Shown here: positions 62,264-64,000 of the stretch, piece by piece
Numbering within the stretch: the first letter of the stretch is position 1
How the letters are laid out: every line of letters starts with the position of its first letter
Origin: Mangifera indica
Taxonomy: Eukaryota > Streptophyta > Magnoliopsida > Sapindales > Anacardiaceae
Reading direction: 5' to 3'
DNA: 64,000 nucleotides
NCBI RefSeq assembly: GCF_011075055.1
Contig: NC_058143.1
Coordinates: 20,472,930-20,536,929, forward strand
Notes under the pieces: generated by a model
The model's input: the letters and a program-made list of their open reading frames with translations, nothing else
Databases searched by the model: none
What the model was told of the DNA's origin: nothing
Translations under genes and position numbers: made by a program

Positions 62264-63956
62264 TCATATTTCCCTTTTTGCAATCTGTTCAATTGAGTTG
62301 CAATGCAGCAGCTTGATCTCATGACTCGACTCAACTTCCTTTAAAGCATGAAACTTCACTTTTATGTGTTTTGATCTTCCATGAAACACTGGATTCTTAG
62401 TCATTGAAATTGTAGATTTGTCGTCAACCCATATAACTATTGCATCAGTTTGTTTCATGCTGAGATCCTCTATCAGTTTTCTTAACCAAATGGCTTGATT
62501 TAGGCACTTGCAACTACAATGTACTCTGCTTCAGTAGACTCCTGTTTCTTAAAGCTCCATGAGAAAACACCAGAACCTAAATTAAATGCATATCTTGAGG
62601 TACTCTTTGAATCCTCCAAGCTTCCAGCCTAATCACTATCAGAGAACCCTTACAACAATCTTTTTTCAACTGATTTATACTCAATACCATAATCCAAAGT
62701 CCTTTTAACATATATGAAAACTCTTTTAGCAGCCATTATGTGTTTCTCCCTTGGCTTTTGCATGAATCTTGATAAGAGACCAACTGAATACATCAAATCA
62801 AGAGTGGTGACGGTCAAATACAAAAGACTTCCCACCAACCTTCTATAGCATGTAGGATCAACCAATTCACCATCATCTTCTTTGGTTAATTTCTCATTTG
62901 CAACTAAAAGAGTAGATACCACCCTATAATTCTCCATCTTGAACTTCTTTAACAACTCTGTAGCATACTTTTATTGAAAATGAAAATTCCACTTGACTTT
63001 TGTAGAATTTCCAATCCAAGAAAGTAGTGCATTTCCCTCAAATCTGACATTTCAAAATTGATTTCCATTTCAGCCTTGAACTTGTTCGTTTGCACTTCAC
63101 TACTTCCAATTACTAATAGATCATCAATATATAAAGACACAATTAGCATATTTCCATATTTATCTTCTCTAATATAAAGAGTGGCCTCAAAGTTACTCCT
63201 CATAAATCCTGAACTTCTCAAATACTTGTCCACCTTGTTATACCAGGCTTTTGGAGCCTACTTCAGGCCATAGAGAGTTTTGTTAAGCTTATAAACATAT
63301 TCTTCTTTCCTTTTAACTTCAAACCCCTACGTCTGATCAACATAAATTTCTTCTTCAAGCTCTCCATTAAGGAAAGCAAATTTGACATCAAGGTGAAACA
63401 ATTTTCACTTGTTTTGAGTAGTAAGAGCAATTAATAATCTTATAGTGTCATGTCTCGCAACTAGTGCAAATGTGTCACCAAACTCCACACCATATTGTTG
63501 TGCATAACCCTTGACAAAAAGCCTAGCTTTCAAATTGTTCAAGGACCCATCAGGATTAACTTTTGCCCTATACACCCATTTTACTCCTAAAACATTGTTT
63601 CTATAAGGTCTTTTTACTAATTCCCAAGTTTTATTTTTTTGAATCATATGCATTTCCTCTTTCATCGCTTGAACCCACCCTTTATACCTTGTTGTTTCCT
63701 TATAGCTTAAAGGTTCAATCAATGCCACATTACATTTTTCATAAATTTCTGCAAGTGACTTTGTTTTACCCTTTATAGATTTATCTAGATCATCAAGTTC
63801 AACTTGTGAACTTGCTTCAACCATTTCTTTTTGATTTGCTATAAGAATATCACTTTGATTTTCTTTTTTACCCTGTTGGACTTCATTTTCTTCCCAATTC
63901 CAAAATGAATCCTCATCCACAAGTACATCCTTGTTGATTACTATCTTCTTGTCCAT
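62264..63956 (-). pseudogene. Copia-2 pol remnant (reverse transcriptase and RNase H)
   Basis: The minus-strand frame from 63956 gives an acidic linker and then the start of the copia reverse transcriptase (AMKEEMHMIQKNKTWELV, KWVYRAKVNPDGSL), and stops at a TGA at 63402. It resumes with FHLDVKFAFLNGELEEEIYV, with TAG codons at what should be PQGF and KQAPKAWY. The catalytic box SLYIDDLLVIG near 63100-63145 is intact. RT then continues (MHYFLGLEI) into RNase H (YRRLVGSLLYL, then WVDDKSTISMTKN and SKHIKVKFH near 62300-62430). The stops at codons usually Gln or Trp fit C-to-T decay. It seems less decayed than copia-1. Confidence 0.85.
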
Positions 63957-64000
63957 TACATTATAGACTTATACCCCTTAGATTTTGTTGCATAACCCAC

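Larger units (their letters stand above)
61873..64000 (-). mobile_element. Second Ty1/copia element (copia-2), 3' part, runs off the window
   Basis: Read on the minus strand: reverse transcriptase, RNase H, a purine tract (AAGGAGGAG) and then an LTR that starts TGTTAAG and ends TTAACA. LTR length and sequence differ from copia-1, so it is another family. The 5' LTR, gag and integrase would lie beyond 64000. The pentamer outside the LTR is TGAGG (61868-61872). Confidence 0.85.

Noticed and set aside
1..64000. CRISPR array, operon, phage or other prokaryotic-type system
   Set aside because: The genes are spliced and plant-specific. No regularly spaced short repeats with unique spacers occur; the repeats found are microsatellites, LTRs, inverted arms and one ~191-bp tandem unit.
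1..64000. tRNA, rRNA or microRNA genes
   Set aside because: I looked for tRNA-like A/B boxes and rRNA blocks while reading and saw none that I could support. Hairpins from fold-back elements are long and imperfect and were not called as microRNA precursors.

Overview
This is nuclear DNA from a flowering plant, most likely a eudicot. It is AT-rich, its genes have many GT-AG introns, the products are plant-specific (TGD4, a CHUP1-like protein, plant-type ABCB transporters), and the spaces between genes hold Ty1/copia and Mutator-like elements. The species cannot be told from the sequence alone.

Layout. 1-5432: intergenic and repeat DNA with a 191-bp tandem repeat, microsatellites, a decayed Mutator-like transposase, an opposed DUF1985 (Ulp1-type) pseudogene and a ~0.7-kb fold-back element. 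5661-8662 (+): POT1, a telomere end-binding protein, 10 exons. 9819-12075 (-): TGD4, a chloroplast outer-envelope lipid-transfer protein, 5 exons, convergent with POT1. 13038-17682 (-): a HAD-family 5'-nucleotidase, 15 exons. 19034-52407 (+): three tandem full-length ABCB exporters with the same 12-exon plan. Copies 1 and 2 lie 1.8 kb apart. Copies 2 and 3 are separated by 13.7 kb, most of it a degraded full-length copia element (33390-42338) with two sibling Mutator-type fold-back elements nested inside. 52620-54501 (+): an F-box/LRR gene. 57970-60938 (+): a CHUP1/IPGA1-like gene with a probable 2-kb 5'UTR intron. 61873-64000 (-): the 3' part of a second copia element of another family.

The genes do not form a pathway; they are neighbours on a chromosome. 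The three ABCB copies are a local duplication cluster. I saw no sign of a new multi-gene system. The strongest unusual signals are: (a) five single-base losses, all -1 and all explicable as one base missing from a short run of identical bases, clustered at 51-59 kb in three adjacent genes, while about 12 kb of coding sequence upstream reads through without any; (b) two related fold-back elements inside one copia element, each with a 9-bp target duplication; (c) substitutions at highly conserved positions of the first nucleotide-binding domain in ABCB copies 1 and 2. Exon limits were set by eye from splice consensus, reading frame and comparison among the paralogues.
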